A stretch of 64,000 bases of DNA from Oenanthe sinensis (GCA_028671895.1 CM053809.1:35253501-35317500), one strand, 5' to 3'. Shown: positions 11,985 to 23,972, counted from the first letter of the stretch. Numbers and translations are program-made. The notes: generated from the letters alone by a model not told the origin.

Positions 11985-12476
11985 TAGGGCTGCACATGGG
12001 TAGGGTTGGGTCGGTTTTTGACCCAACTCCGACCCAAATCAATTAATTCGGTTTTATAAAAATTCAATTCATTAATTGAAAAAAAAATATGTAACTCAAA
12101 TCTGACCTAACTCAATTAGTTCGGGTTGGTTTAGGTTTGAATCGATTTAAAATATTTATTATAAAAAATATTCATAAAATTTGTAAAAATATGCAGAAAA
12201 TACATAAAATTGGACATAATCTACATAGTGCAGAAAATATTTTTTGCACTATTTATAAAACTGGACAAATCTATAAAAAATATTTAATTAAAATGCATTA
12301 TATGTAAACGGATTGGGTTGAGTTGGGTTAAAATTTATTAAACTCTGACCCAACCCAACTTATTCGGCCAAACAGAAAAATAACCCATTCATAATTCAAG
12401 TTTAGTTGGTTCAGTTTATTCGGTCTAAATAAGATTGATTCAGTTTAGTCGGTTTTTACGACCATAAGCACCCCTA
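11985..12476. mobile_element. Non-autonomous hAT-type element (492 bp)
   Basis: It begins TAGGGCTGCACATGG and ends CCATAAGCACCCCTA. Flanking octamers CCGACACG (11977-11984) and CCGACACC (12477-12484) match at 7 of 8 positions, as expected for an aged 8-bp target duplication. The interior is rich in GGTTGGGTCGG-type sequence and has no open frame. It sits only about 90 bp upstream of the gene at 12565 and may lie in its promoter. Confidence 0.75.
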
Positions 12477-12564
12477 CCGACACCCTCCTTCTTAGCCCCC
12501 ATCCCAATTTTCAAATAAATTCCCCCCGTTACCCCATTTTTCATTACCACCAAAACTCTAAAAA

Positions 12565-14798
12565 ATGCAAGACAAGAAGAGCAACAACATAGATCCTCTG
12601 TTCTGGCTTCCCTCCGACTTTCTCACTGAAGACGATGACATACTTATAGCCCAAGACAACCTTAGTCCCCCGTCTTCTCTAACGGCGCCGTTTGGTAAAA
12701 GGGACAAGCAGTCCTGGAATATAGTATGTGCTGCTGCAGGGAAAGTTAACATGGGGAAGATGAGTGATCAAACTGCTAACAAAAGCAGAGCACTACCTAG
12801 TTCACATTATTATTTCACTCCACTCCTCCCTTCAAGTAAAAATATCCATACACATGTAAGATTTTACTTCCACTACCACTTATATTACTGTTTATGCGAC
12901 AATAATTTTAGTCTGAAAACATGTGACAACTATTGTATGTACATGTTTTGCACTTTTATACAAAACTCAAAAATCCATGGTTTCCCGGTAGAACCCTGGG
13001 TCTGGTGAGGTTATGTCATTCTATCTGCGTTTATAAAAAGAATTTTAGCCTTTATATATTGTTTGATAATTCTTTTTTTTTTTTTAAGTGTGGAAATTGT
13101 TCCTAATTATTTTTCCATTAGATGGAGTACTAATTGTAGACGTACTATTGAAATAGTACTTTATGACTACATTGAATTTTTGCTTATATATATACTATAT
13201 GTTACTGTAATAGTTGTTAAATTAGGCTTATACTAGATGTGTGCCTATTGCAGGTGGAACAAAATAATGGTTGTGGTTTTAGTGGAAATGCAAGGTGCGA
13301 AAGAGTTCAACGTCCGTTTCAATCTAAATGGCCTTCTTGTTCACAAGTTCAGAAACAACATTTTAATGTAAATGGGTTTGTGACTGTGAGTGACCCCACT
13401 TTGGTGTTTTCCGGCAGTTTGAGAAATGTTACTGGCGGTAGTGTCGGTTCGAAGAGGAAATGTGCAGGCACCGGTGTATTTTTGCCTCGTACATGTCCCA
13501 ACCCCACTGCTTCTCAAGTTAAACCCGGTAATTCTTAATATTTGAAAATGTGTCTTTTTGTTCGATACTTTAAAAATCTCGACAAATGAATATTTATTTC
13601 CACCACAAACAAAAGAAAAATAGTACTAACGTATTTTTAGTTGATTGAAGTTTAACTGTGCCTTCTTTATTGTGGTTAAAATCTGTTTGTTGATTACCCA
13701 AACAGAGTGGTTTAAATATGTGATTGCCTCTTTTATCCATCATCTTGTTTTCAAAATTCAAATAACTGCAAACTTTTATATAGGTTTTGACTCTGTGATG
13801 TAGTGCTTAGCTTAAATCTAGCTGTTTTGTTCTTTGCTTTTTGGTTTTTGTTTTGACTACTCGATATTTTAGAACAAGTCGAACAGTGTCTTAGTTGGTT
13901 ACCTATAAATATTATAAAATAATGTGTTTTAGTGATTTAGGTATCCACTGGGACATGTGAACTCCAACAATCATACCTATATCCATTACCTATTATTATA
14001 ATAATAATAAATTTAAAAACAAAAGGAGAGAAAAGTAAAAAAAAGAAGGAAAAAGATAAGGGGAAAATGAGGGAAACAATATTTTATTCTAAAAAAATGA
14101 AAAAAGTAATGGTTTGGGATTACCTATTAATAGGTAACTAAAGTCATGTCCTAGTAATACATGTAATATCTAAGACATTGTTGGAGTGCAATTTTTTGAC
14201 ATGTTACCTATTTTTAATCTTAGGAAATCAAATAGTTAAGATCTTGGATTTGCTCAAAGACCCCATCTGCACTTTTAAACTTTATTCATTGTAAGGTCTA
14301 AAAGAGAACGATATGATTAGTTTATTTTCTTATGTAATCATTCTTTTTGCTTAGGTTGTCCAGGCTCTATTATTCCACCCAGAGCTGCTCAGGCTTTGAA
14401 TGTAAAAAACCATAATGATGTGATGACTCAAGCTAAAGCTCAACAACCCCCCTTCATAGGTGGTGTCATCTCGGATCATGGTAAATATTGCTCAAAACTA
14501 GTAATATGTAGCTCTATTTACTCTCTTATCCTGTCAAAGTTACAGTCTTTAAAGAAACAACTTCTCGAATTCACGTATATCCTATAATACTCTACTATTG
14601 TTCTAGTGGCAGGATACATTATGTTTAGTTTGGTTAATGATCTAGTAATTTATTATTTATTTCTTTTTCGCTTCAGCAGATGCAATGATCATGCGTAGGA
14701 ATGCAGCATTGGCGCAACAATGGCGCACTGGGATGAATATGATGGGAAACAGGGCTATGAACTGTAAGATGCTTCTCCCTGAGGAATGGTCTTATTGA
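12565..14798 (+). CDS. Plant protein of unknown function, four exons (270 aa)
   Basis: Exons read as 12565-12855, 13254-13527, 14355-14480 and 14677-14798, each with GT-AG borders; they sum to 813 nt in one frame. The protein starts MQDKKSNNIDPLFWLPSDFL, has an acidic N-terminal stretch (TEDDDIL), a middle with GVFLPRTCPNP, then GCPGSIIPPRAAQALN and a methionine/arginine-rich tail ending LLPEEWSY. The LP-EWxY ending and the VFLPR motif recall a plant-specific family of uncharacterised proteins, sometimes listed as TIP41-like or G-patch-like in Arabidopsis; that placement is from memory and tentative. No signal peptide or membrane segment is visible. The exon 4 acceptor is a tandem CAGCAG, which could add or drop one alanine. 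Intron 2 is about 0.8 kb and AT-rich. Confidence 0.75.
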
Positions 14799-16140
14799 TC
14801 AAGCCATAATATGAATCTTGATGAAGGATCAGTTTGTGATAAATGTATGTGTAGTGCAAGAAAGTAGATTATATTAGTAATACTAGAGTAGTTAGATGGG
14901 GGTTTGTAGCAAGTCTCTAAGGTTTTGGTATAAATTTGATTCTTCTCAAGGTATGACAAGTGAAGGGGGAAAATAAGGGATCCTAGGCAGCTGTTTTTTG
15001 GTCTTCAACTTTTGAAAATGAATGTGAGAAAGCACGGAGAATATGATGATGGGTTTGAATATTGATGATACGTTTCAATATGTTAGTCCTGTTTGCAAAA
15101 ATAAAATTTCTCATAATTATCTTACTTTTAGTTCAATACAACTTTATCAAGTATTTTTAAAATTTATCGTTATGTCCTGTATTTTCAATATTAACTATTG
15201 TTGACTCGCACAATATTTTTATGACATGTTTAGCTGTTTTTTAATTATGAATTTAATTAAATTACATGTTTGTATAATTATAAAAATTTGAATTCAAATT
15301 TTATTTAAATTCCAAAATATTTAAATGTTAATATAAATTTAATAATTTGAAATGATAACTCAATTCATGTCATATAAAATTTAGTATTTGAAATGAATTT
15401 GATGTTCCCAAATAACATTTTAAGTATTTTCAATCTTGTAATTAATGTTTTAAAAAACATAACTATATCCTTTTCTATGTAATATAATTATAATGGATAA
15501 GAGTATCATATTTAAGATTTTCTAATATGTGTCAAATTTGCAACACACAAATATGATTGGTGGAATAAAACTTTTATAATTATAATAAATAGAACAAAAA
15601 GTTTAAAAGATAAAAGGATTTTTGCACTCCTCACTTTACGATCATTTATTACATATGAAAATATAAATCAAAATGAGAAATCACAAATTGAAGCCGAATA
15701 AGCAAATTCGTTTTGTAAAAAGAGTGAACAATGTGATCCACTGTAGAAGACCAGAAGCCCATTTTCGGTAGTTAATGGGTCCTATTTATTTAAGTATTAA
15801 AAATATAATAAAAAAAGTTAGGCAAGCAATTGATCCATTTTCTTTGTTTGTTTTTGATCGAATGGTCTAGGACCACAGTACAGGTCCACCAGTTTTTGAC
15901 AATACTTGCCACAAGGCCCACAGTACAAGCTATCTTATTGGTTCGGCTATCGTGTAAACTTTGTAAAGTACAGTATCTTGAAGTGTCGTGTAGGCGGCTG
16001 CTTGCTTATTATAGAAAAATAATTGTACCATTATTTAATTAATAATAAACGCCTAGACCAAAAAAATAAAAATAAAAAATTTTGAGTAAGAACCCTTCCA
16101 AGATCGGCCTGGAAGAAAAAGAAACAGAGAAGTTTTGAAG
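14799..16140. other. 3' region of the 270-aa gene and AT-rich intergenic sequence
   Basis: The first 300 bp are probably 3' UTR. The remainder is AT-rich, without a supported gene or recognisable element. Confidence 0.4.
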
Positions 16141-16323
16141 ATGGCAGACTGGTCAGCACTCCCTGAGGAACTTATTTATTTGATTGCTGATGCGATTCGT
16201 TACTCCCGTGATTATGTTGTATTCAGATCAGTGTGTAAGTCTTGGTCTGTGGTACCTGGAATCAGGAGAATTCCTGTGGGAACTTTGTTTATTTACATTC
16301 CAGGCACCAGTCGTAGTACATGA
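16141..16323 (+). pseudogene. Truncated F-box protein reading frame (60 aa)
   Basis: The ATG at 16141 opens a 60-codon frame: MADWSALPEELIYLIADAI followed by YVVFRSVCKSW. This matches the start of plant F-box proteins of the DUF295/SKIP23-like type (W-LP-ELL--IA---DY--FR-VC-SW). F-box domains bind SKP1 in SCF ubiquitin ligases. The frame stops right after the F-box, and no DUF295 domain follows. A second frame (16330-16440, KHLDDLSISNIEIACRDV) runs a little further but is not recognisable. I read it as a decayed or truncated gene; a short F-box-only protein cannot be excluded. Confidence 0.6.
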
Positions 16324-17303
16324 ATTCCGAAAGCATTTGGATGATCTTTCGATATCCAATATCGAGATTGCATGCAGGGATGTTAGAGGAGTCGTGGTCA
16401 AGGAAGAAGGGAAAGAGATGAAATTTGAAATGAAAGAGTGAGTTGCAGGACTGAAACAGGAGGTTATTAATTATTTGCAAGCTTGTGGTTTATCGAATAG
16501 GAGACTAGATAGCCTGTATGTTACGTTTTTATTATGTTAAATGTTGGGATTTTCTGTCTATGAACATCTTATTTCAGAGTGGTTATGAAAAACTCTACTT
16601 GCTGTAAATTTATAAATTATAAATCAAAACTGTTCTTAAGTTTCTTGTTTAGCTTTAGTTATATGATTAAGGTAGGTTTCTGATAAGAATTTACAAATTT
16701 TCCCTCTTACAAGGTAATTGTATATTTGTATGTTCAATCCTTAATTCCTTGGAGACTGAGGCTGTCCTCTGAGGTTAGGTCAATTTTCAATAGGAAACCT
16801 TATACTAGCTTTTGTTTTATTATCGTCTCGCAACTCCATGAGGGCACCCTTCCCAACAAAGAAGGAATTAAAAATAAAGATACATATATTGTTATCAATG
16901 GCGACAGACCTTGGTAAATTAAAGAAATATTATACAAAATACAATTAATCATAGAGAAGATATTAAGTATATTCACTGGAACTTGTAACAGCAACTAAAC
17001 TAAGAAATGCTGATGAAAATTCGTCATCTTTTATCTTTTGAAACAAATGCAGCAGAACTAATACTTCATAAATGAAAAAGATCTTATTTATAATTTTTTA
17101 ACTGGCTGGTGAGTCTCTCCATTTTGCCAGTGCTAAGCATATTTTTTTGTGTTTGCATATCACCATGAAACATTGGTAAGAAAGAGAACCAAAGGATTAC
17201 TAAATTTGGGTGAGGAAGTAACATAGCAAAAGCTAATTATTGGTTTTAAGAAGATAAGAGATGCAAGGTTCCTGTTCATGCTAATACGCTAGTGTGCAAA
17301 ATT
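16324..17303. other. Downstream flank of UGT-1 (shared with UGT-2)
   Basis: About 16640-17290 is related to about 19990-21140 downstream of UGT-2 (shared CTTACAAGGTA and TGTTCAATCCTTAATTCCTT, among others), showing that UGT and flank were duplicated together. No separate gene is seen. Confidence 0.55.
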
Positions 17304-19374
17304 CTACGATATTTGAGTTTTAGCATGCTGTGACAGAACACTCATCGTCTTAATGTCTTCAATCAACCTGTTCAGATTAGAGTGTGACGATCCTCCTTCA
17401 TTGACAGCTTTGCTAGCATATGTAGCCATCTCCTTGGCTGATTTCGCAAACTCTTCCTTCCTCTCCCCCATAATATCTTTGACAGCTTTCTCAATAATAA
17501 CTTTATCACAAGTATCTTTTATGTCCAACCCAAGCTTCCAAACCTCTCCAACAAATCTACTATTAATTTGTTGATCAGCAAAATATGGCCAACAAATCAT
17601 TGGCACCCCTTCACATATGCTTTCCAAAGTTGAGTTCCATCCACTATGAGTTAAAAATCCACCTATTGCAGGGTGACATAGAACCTCTTCTTGTGGAGCC
17701 CAATGTACCATATAACCTCTTGCCTTTGTTCCCTCCTCGAGCTCTGCAGGAACCATTCGCCCACTATCTGTACCAGTAATTGAGTCTGGTCGAATCACCC
17801 ACAGGAATCTGTGCCCACTATTTACCAGGCCATGCCAAAATTCAAGGAGTTGCTCTTTTGTAACCATTGCAAGACTTCCAAAACTGACATATATCACAGA
17901 CTTCAGTGGCTGGTCCTCTAGCCACTTGATGCAGCCTTTGTCTTCTTCCCATAAACTGTTTGATGAAACCAATCTGGACGAGTTTGTTTCCAACTTGGTT
18001 TGGGCCTTGAGGTGAGCATGAATTGGTCCAATTGTGTAGATGTGTGGAATCTGAGTACGTATCTGAGACAGAATTGGTCCCTCAAGGTCCTCAAATGTGT
18101 TTAGTATCAAGGCATGAGCTCGAAGAGTTTGCAGAGTTTCAGTATACCACATCTGGAAACCACTATCATTTATGTCACCAACACGAAACAAACTTGGCAG
18201 ATCACGTTTCCTGAGAAAACCTTCCATGCCTGGTACACTCTTGACCTGAAAGTCCATATCATCTCCTGAAAAACAACCAATTTCGAGAACACTGACATAT
18301 GAAACTTAGACAAAGAATGTTAAGAATCTATATGAAAATATAAGTCACAACCCTCTCGACAATGAAGCTAATCTCCCGTAGTCTCACACTCTCACTAGCC
18401 GATCTTGACCCCTGTTATTTTATTTTGAGGACATATCTAGTATTCAGAGTTTGCCTTAATTTGGTACCACTCTTGTGGCCCGTACCGAAACAGTGCTTTG
18501 CTCCCAAATGTCCAGTTAACTGCTGCCCTTCAACGCATTTCGGGGAGAACCAGCTAGCTCTGGGTTCGAGTGACAATTCACCTCTAACTGCAACTCATTC
18601 GCTGATTCTTCAACATCAGTCGGTTCGAACCTCAACTTAGTGTTACCCAAGCTTCATCCTGGGCATCCATATGAAACCTCTTTATTGTTTTCTTTTTTAT
18701 TGGAAACGAATCAATGATCAACTGCAATTATTTAAGTTCTAAGTACTCACTCAGGCCCTCAACCTCTTGGCACCAGATAGATGAGTATCCACTATAAGCT
18801 AGGTGATAACTCCTTTATATTGTGTTTAAATTAGAAAACAGATAAATTGTTGAAGAGGGGAGAGTAGTTACTAACCTTTAAAAGGACACTCCGCAGCCTC
18901 AACAAGTCTGTTCATGCACAAGTAAGACCAGAATGAACAGGCGCTGATAGTGCGAAAATATATAACAGGAACACCAATCTCTTTCCCAACATCAAGTGTA
19001 AATCTCATGACACCATCGGTAATAATACAAGTCACTGGTTTTCTAAGGCCTTCTTTAAGCAGCATGTCTCGAAGAAATGTTTTAGCAGTTTTCATAGATT
19101 CATACAAGTTGAGTACTATATCCATGGACTGTGCATTTCCATCTGAGACACTTTCAGGTAATGTCTGAAAACGAAAACCTGAATACTTAGTATACCTGGA
19201 AACAACATTTGTGTTGGCCAGAAGACGAGTATGTGCTTGGAGAGTGAGGAGGTAGGTGACATGGATGTTTGCTAGGCACAGAAGTTCAGTTAGTTTCAAC
19301 ATGGAGTTTATATGGCCCTGCACTGGGAACGGGAAGATGAGTACGTGTGGTTGGTTACTTGTCGGCTCTGCCAT
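17304..19374 (-). CDS. UGT-1: UGT85-family UDP-glycosyltransferase (486 aa)
   Basis: Exon 1 is 19374-18876 and exon 2 is 18265-17304; the join ...PFK-G-DDMDF is in frame and at the usual UGT85 intron position. Family 1 plant glycosyltransferases transfer glucose from UDP-glucose to small acceptors in the cytosol; UGT85 members act on iridoids, cyanohydrins and other secondary metabolites. The catalytic histidine is present (QGHIN, His21) and the partner Asp lies in CIITDG. The 44-residue PSPG donor-binding box runs from Trp355 (WAPQEEVL) to Gln398, with THSGWNS inside and DQ at its end, which favours UDP-glucose. Full length compares well with the family. The intron (18875-18266) holds a plastid rRNA fragment. 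The real acceptor is unknown; a 7-deoxyloganetin-glucosyltransferase-like role is only a family guess. Confidence 0.92.
18351..18669 (-). pseudogene. Plastid 23S rRNA fragment inside the UGT-1 intron (NUPT)
   Basis: Read on the minus strand, this roughly 320-bp stretch closely follows plastid 23S rRNA. Landmarks include CTTGGGTAACACTAAGT, CGAACCGACTGATGTTGAA, AGAGCTAGCTGGTTCTCCCC, AGCACTGTTTCGGT and CAAACTCTGAATACTAGATA, then ACAGGGGTCAAGATCGGCTA. It differs from the plastid sequence I remember mostly by C-to-T and G-to-A changes and small indels, the usual decay of methylated nuclear plastid DNA. It lies wholly within the intron and in the same orientation as the gene. UGT-2's intron is 300 bp shorter and lacks it, so insertion came after the duplication. 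Confidence 0.85.
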
Positions 19375-21141
19375 ATTTATGAATTTTTTCCCTTTCTGTA
19401 TTCGGAAACTTTTAGCCCACTCTGTGTTTTTCTCCGGAGCAGCTTGTTTAGATTAGGAACCTCCCCACAATAAGATGCCAACACATCATCTCAACATTCA
19501 CACTCTCCAACATTAAGTCAAAAATCCACCAACTGATTGGTGGGCCAGGATCTCATCATGCTGGTCTCTCTGAATGTAAATTTTTGCCACTTTGTTTATA
19601 GAAAAAATAAAATATATGAAGTATTGATGGATGCCAACAGAAACACTTAACTAGGGAATGAAGGTGGTTATAATTTATGGATATATCATAATTTATAACC
19701 AACCTTGAGCCTACATCTTATGACTATCATTTTTATCTCTTGTCATGAGTCACATCTTAACTCATTAGCGCAGCCCACAGCTATGGTCCATGACATCCTT
19801 TTGCATCTGCCAAGGACCTTAGTCACGAGTCATAAGGTAAATAGCAAAAGTTTCATCTCTTGTATCTAAAAAGACTGGCCAGAGATATTTTATGTCTTCT
19901 ATGTATGAGAGAGTATATGAACAGACGCTTGACCTCTCTTATATTTATAATATATCTACAAATACACACTCACATTACAAATAATTACATTTTAAGGATT
20001 CTAGCCTTAAGTTAGCTTTGATCATAGGATTAAGTTAGGTTTCTTATAGGAACTTACAAATAATCCCTCTTACAAGGTACTTGTATAGTTGATGTTCAAT
20101 CCTTAATTCCTTAGTATATGTTTGATCAACTAGATTCAAATTTATGATCTCGAGACATAAGATTTGCTATCAAATGATAAAAAAAACAAGATAAACATGC
20201 AATCATATCCCCAGCAAAGAAGGAATAATAATAATAGAGATACATATAACGTTATCAGTGACGACAGACCTTGGTAGATCAGAGATTTTTTTGGATATTC
20301 ACTGGAACTTATAAACGAAACTAATTAAAGAAATGCTGATGAAATTATGTCCTCTTTCAACTTTTTGAACAAATGCAGCAGAACTAATACATAAAAAAAC
20401 TTATAAGGATCTTCTTATGATTTGATTTTTTTCTGAAAAGATCTTATTATAATATTTTATTGCCTGGTGATTCTGTCCCCATTTTGCTTGTGCCAAGCAA
20501 ATTAATAATTTCAAAATATTGTTCTTGTTTGCATGTAAGTCCAGGGGTGGAGCTACTCAAGGCCTAGAGTAAGCTTCCGCCCACCCTCAACTCTTAGCTG
20601 CTCTGTGTTTATCTATTTTTTCAAGTAAATCAAGTTGTATTTTAGCAGAGAAGAGAAGTATATTGTGAAATTGTTTTATTTGTCTACAGAAAAACGTAGA
20701 TATATTTGTTATTACATGAAAAAATTTAGTTATAATATCCATATTATTAGTTATAAAGGTAAAATATTTTTAATCTAAACAATTAAAAACTCAAAAAAAA
20801 TATTAATAAATAGATATTTATATTGAAATTGAGTTGATAAATAAATACGTATAGAAAGGAATAGTGAGTATTACTAATGGCCTCAGCTAATCTTAAAGAA
20901 TTTTTTTATCCATCAATTTATGACCTGTCTTGCAAAGTTTTAACGAACTATGTATGTGTACCCTGATCTCCGAACATGCCTCCACCATGGCATATAACCA
21001 TTAAAGATTGGAAGAAAAGAACCAAAGTAACATAACAAAAACTTCTGAATGTGCTAAATTTGATAATTATTGGTTTGAAGAAGATAAGAAATGAGATGCT
21101 TAATGTTCATGCTAGATTACCAAATTTTATGATATACGAGT
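19375..21141. other. UGT-1 promoter side and UGT-2 downstream flank
   Basis: About 19375-19860 is related to about 22898-23260 upstream of UGT-2 (for example GCCAAGGACC and CATGA-CATCCTTT), so promoters were duplicated with the genes. About 19990-21140 is related to 16640-17290. A 451-bp insertion (20539-20989) is listed separately. No other gene is seen. Confidence 0.55.
20539..20989. mobile_element. Probable hAT-like insertion downstream of UGT-2 (451 bp)
   Basis: The duplicated flank of UGT-1 reads TTTGCATATCACCATGAAAC without interruption. The UGT-2 copy has GCATGTAA (20531-20538), then a 451-bp block starting about CAGGGGTGGAGCTACTC, then GCATATAA (20990-20997) and the continuing flank. 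The two octamers match at 7 of 8 and the UGT-1 copy acts as an empty site. The interior is AT-rich and noncoding. Confidence 0.65.
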
Positions 21142-22897
21142 TTAGGTATGCTGTGATAGAACACTCATCGACTTAATATCTTCAATCAACCTGTTCAAAT
21201 TAGTGCGTGATGATCCTCCATCATTGACAGCTTTCCTAGCGCATGTAGCCATCTCCTTGGCTGATTTCGCAAACTCTTCCTTCCTCTCCCCCATGAGATC
21301 TTTGACAGCTTTCTCAATAATAATTTTGTCACAAGTATCTTTGATGTCCAACCCAAGCTTCCAAACCTCTCCAATAAATCTACTATTGATTTGTTGATCC
21401 ACGAAATAAGGCCAACAAATTGTTGGCACCCCTTCGCATATACTTTCCAAAGTTGAGTTCCATCCACTATGAGTCAAAAATCCACCTATTGCAGGGTGAC
21501 CTAGAACCTCTTCTTGAGGAGCCCAGTTTACCATATAACCTCTTGCCTTTGATCCCTCCTCCAGTTCTGCAGGAATCTCTCGTCCACCCTGTGTATCGGT
21601 GATTGAGTCTGGTCGAATCACCCACAAAAATCTATACCCACTATTGACTAGACCATGCCAAAATTCCAGGAGCTGCTCTTTTGTAAGCACTGCAAGACTT
21701 CCAAAACTGACATATATCACTGACTTTAGTGGCTGGTCCTCTAGCCACTTGATGCAGCCTTTGTCTTCTTCCCATAAACTGTTTGATGAAGCCAATGTGG
21801 ACGAGGCTGTTTTCAACTTGGTTTGGGCCTTGAGGTGAGCATGAATTGGTCCAATTGTGTAGATGTTTGGAATCTGAGTGCGTAACTGAGACAGAATTGG
21901 TCTCTCAAGATCCTCAAATGTGTTTAGTATTAAGGCCTGAGCTCGAACAGTTTGCTGAGTTTCAGTAAACAGCATCTGGAAACCACTATCGTTTATGTCA
22001 GCAACACGGAACAGATTTGGCAAATCACGTCGCCTCAGAAAACTTTCCATGCCTGGTACACTCTTGATCGGAACGTCCATATCATCTCCTATAGTTAAAC
22101 AAAATTTTGACAGCTCTAACTTATAAAATCCCAATCAAATTAAGTGTCTTGTATATATTTTGAAGAATATCACAATTCCATACTAAATCTCTTGATTTTT
22201 TTTTTTGGGGTATGATAAACTGCAATGATTTATATACTCACAAGCTGATGCTCAATTGAGACCCGGATCCTCAACCCCGTGGTACCAGTCTGCCCAGATG
22301 AGTAACCACTGTGGTATAGCTAGGTGATAACTTTTTAATTTTGTATTTATAAATTGTAAAGTAGCTAATAATACTCAAGAGAGGAGAGTGCTACTAACCT
22401 TTAAAAGGACACTCCGCGGCCTCGATGAGTTTGTTCATGCAAAAGTAAGACCAAAATGAACAAGCGCTGATAGTACGAAAATATATAACAGGAACGCCAA
22501 TCTCTTCCCCGACATCGAGTGTAAATTTCATGAGACCGTCAGTAATAATACAAGTCACTGGCTTCTTTAAACCTTCACTAAGCAGCAAATCCCTAAGAAA
22601 TGCTTTTGCAGTTTTCAAAGATTCATACAAGTTGAGTACTATATCCATGGACTGTGCATTTCCATCTGAGACACTTTCAGGTAGCGTCTGGAAGCGAAGA
22701 CCTGGATACTTTGTATACCTGGAAACAACATTTGTGTTCGCCAGGAGGCGGGTTTGAGTTTCAAGAGTGAGGAGGTAGGTGACCTCAATGTTTGCAAGGC
22801 ACAGAAGTTCAGTTAGTTTCAACATAGAGTTTATGTGGCCCTGCAGTGGGAACGGGAAGATGAGTACGTGTGGTTGGCTACCTATTTGCTCTGCCAT
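21142..22897 (-). CDS. UGT-2: UGT85-family UDP-glycosyltransferase (481 aa)
   Basis: Exon 1 is 22897-22399 and exon 2 is 22088-21142, joined in frame at PFK-G-DDMDVPIK. It is the close paralogue of UGT-1: the same catalytic His21 (QGHIN), Asp in CIITDG, and PSPG box from Trp355 (WAPQEEVLGHPAIGG) to Gln398 (PYFVDQ). It ends five residues earlier than UGT-1 (...SVLSQHT). The 310-bp intron lacks the plastid rRNA insert. The predicted protein is cytosolic with no signal peptide. Divergence from UGT-1 is spread over the acceptor-binding N-terminal half, so acceptor preference may differ. All features of an active enzyme are present; the substrate cannot be read from the sequence. Confidence 0.92.
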
Positions 22898-23329
22898 ATG
22901 TATGCTTTTTCACCCTTTTCGTATTCTGAAACCTTCAGCTCACTCTGTTTTTCTCCAGAGCAGCTTGTTGAGACAAGGAACCTCCACACAATAAGAGGCC
23001 AATATCTCATCCTTAGTGGGCCAGGATCTCATGTTGTTGTTTATTTTGAATGTACTTTAAAAAAAAAAAAATCAGTACTTCCGTTTATATATAAAAAAAG
23101 ATAGAAGTATTGATGCTTGGGGATCCTAACAGAAACACTTACCTAGGGAATACTACGAGCCTTGAGCCTATAGTTCATGTCTTACAGAACGCTTACTCAT
23201 GAGCGCATGATATCCTTTCGTATCAGCCAAGGACCATAGTCATGACTAGAAAAGTGATTTTGTATCCTTTTGTAAAGCTCACAAATTGTGACTATACCAA
23301 AAATGGCATTGTGAATCACGAGGTCTAGA
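22898..23329. other. UGT-2 promoter side
   Basis: Related to the 5' flank of UGT-1. A short tandem duplication (AAAAGTGATTTTG with its flank) occurs at about 23251 and 23331. No gene is evident. Confidence 0.45.
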
Positions 23330-23430
23330 AAAGTGATTTTGATATTTGACATACTAATGAGTTCAGCAAGCTTTATCATATAGATTTAATTGCACCTTGT
23401 AGGGGTGGTAATGGAAAGATGAGTTTGAAG
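23330..23430 (-). pseudogene. UGT exon-1 relic (N-terminal fragment)
   Basis: On the minus strand, 23430-23330 reads in shifting frames as KLIFPLPPLQGAIKSI followed by IKLAELISMSNIKITFL. This corresponds to residues about 13-50 of the UGT-3 type (HVLIFPLPLQGAVNSMLKLSELL). A frameshift and a stop lie between the two parts, and homology ends abruptly on both sides; the upstream side is cut by the hAT-type element at 23431-23964. Like UGT-3 it has QGA where active enzymes have QGH, so it belongs to that lineage. It is a dead fragment of a fifth UGT copy. Confidence 0.6.
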
Positions 23431-23964
23431 TAGGGTGCTCGCCGGACCGCATAAACCAAACAAACCACCCATACCGCATAACAAAACGCGGTTTTTAATT
23501 TTCGTGATTCAGTTGCGAGTTAGTTTTTTACCAAATCGCGCAGTGCGGGGTGTGGTTTTATATTTGACTAGTGCGGTTCAAACCGCACCGCATATAATAT
23601 TATAATATATAATTTAATATATTATTATATTTACAAACTAATTTAGTAACATAATAGTTGATATATAAATATTATGTCGGGTTTCTAATCTTCCATATGA
23701 TTGGGACATTTTTAATAGGTAATCAAAATTAATTGCATTTTTTTTAAATGTCTAACTTTATTTGAACTACTAATTATCAAGAATTTATTTTAGTTTCTAA
23801 ATTAATATTATTATTAGACTGCGCAAACCGCACCGTATTTATGTGTTGTGGTTTATATGGTTTTTGAGTTTCGCGGTGCGGTTTGAAATTTTAACCAAAC
23901 CACATATACGGGTTGGTTTGCGGTTTTAGAGAAAATCGTGTCGCGAGCACCGCAATCAACCCTA
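23431..23964. mobile_element. Non-autonomous hAT-type element (534 bp) in the UGT relic
   Basis: It starts TAGGGTGCTCGCCGGACCGC and ends GCACCGCAATCAACCCTA, with flanking octamers GTTTGAAG (23423-23430) and GTTTGAAT (23965-23972) matching at 7 of 8. The interior is rich in GCGGTTTG/CAAACCGC motifs and AT runs, with no coding capacity. It has the same type of ends as the elements at 10564 and 11985. Confidence 0.75.
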
Positions 23965-23972
23965 GTTTGAAT

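Noticed and set aside
16184..16480. Second frame after the F-box as a continuation of the F-box gene
   Set aside because: It is in another phase and shows no DUF295, kelch or LRR similarity, so a join is not supported.
18362..18640. 92-codon plus-strand frame in the UGT-1 intron
   Set aside because: It is the antisense of the plastid 23S rRNA fragment, not a protein gene.
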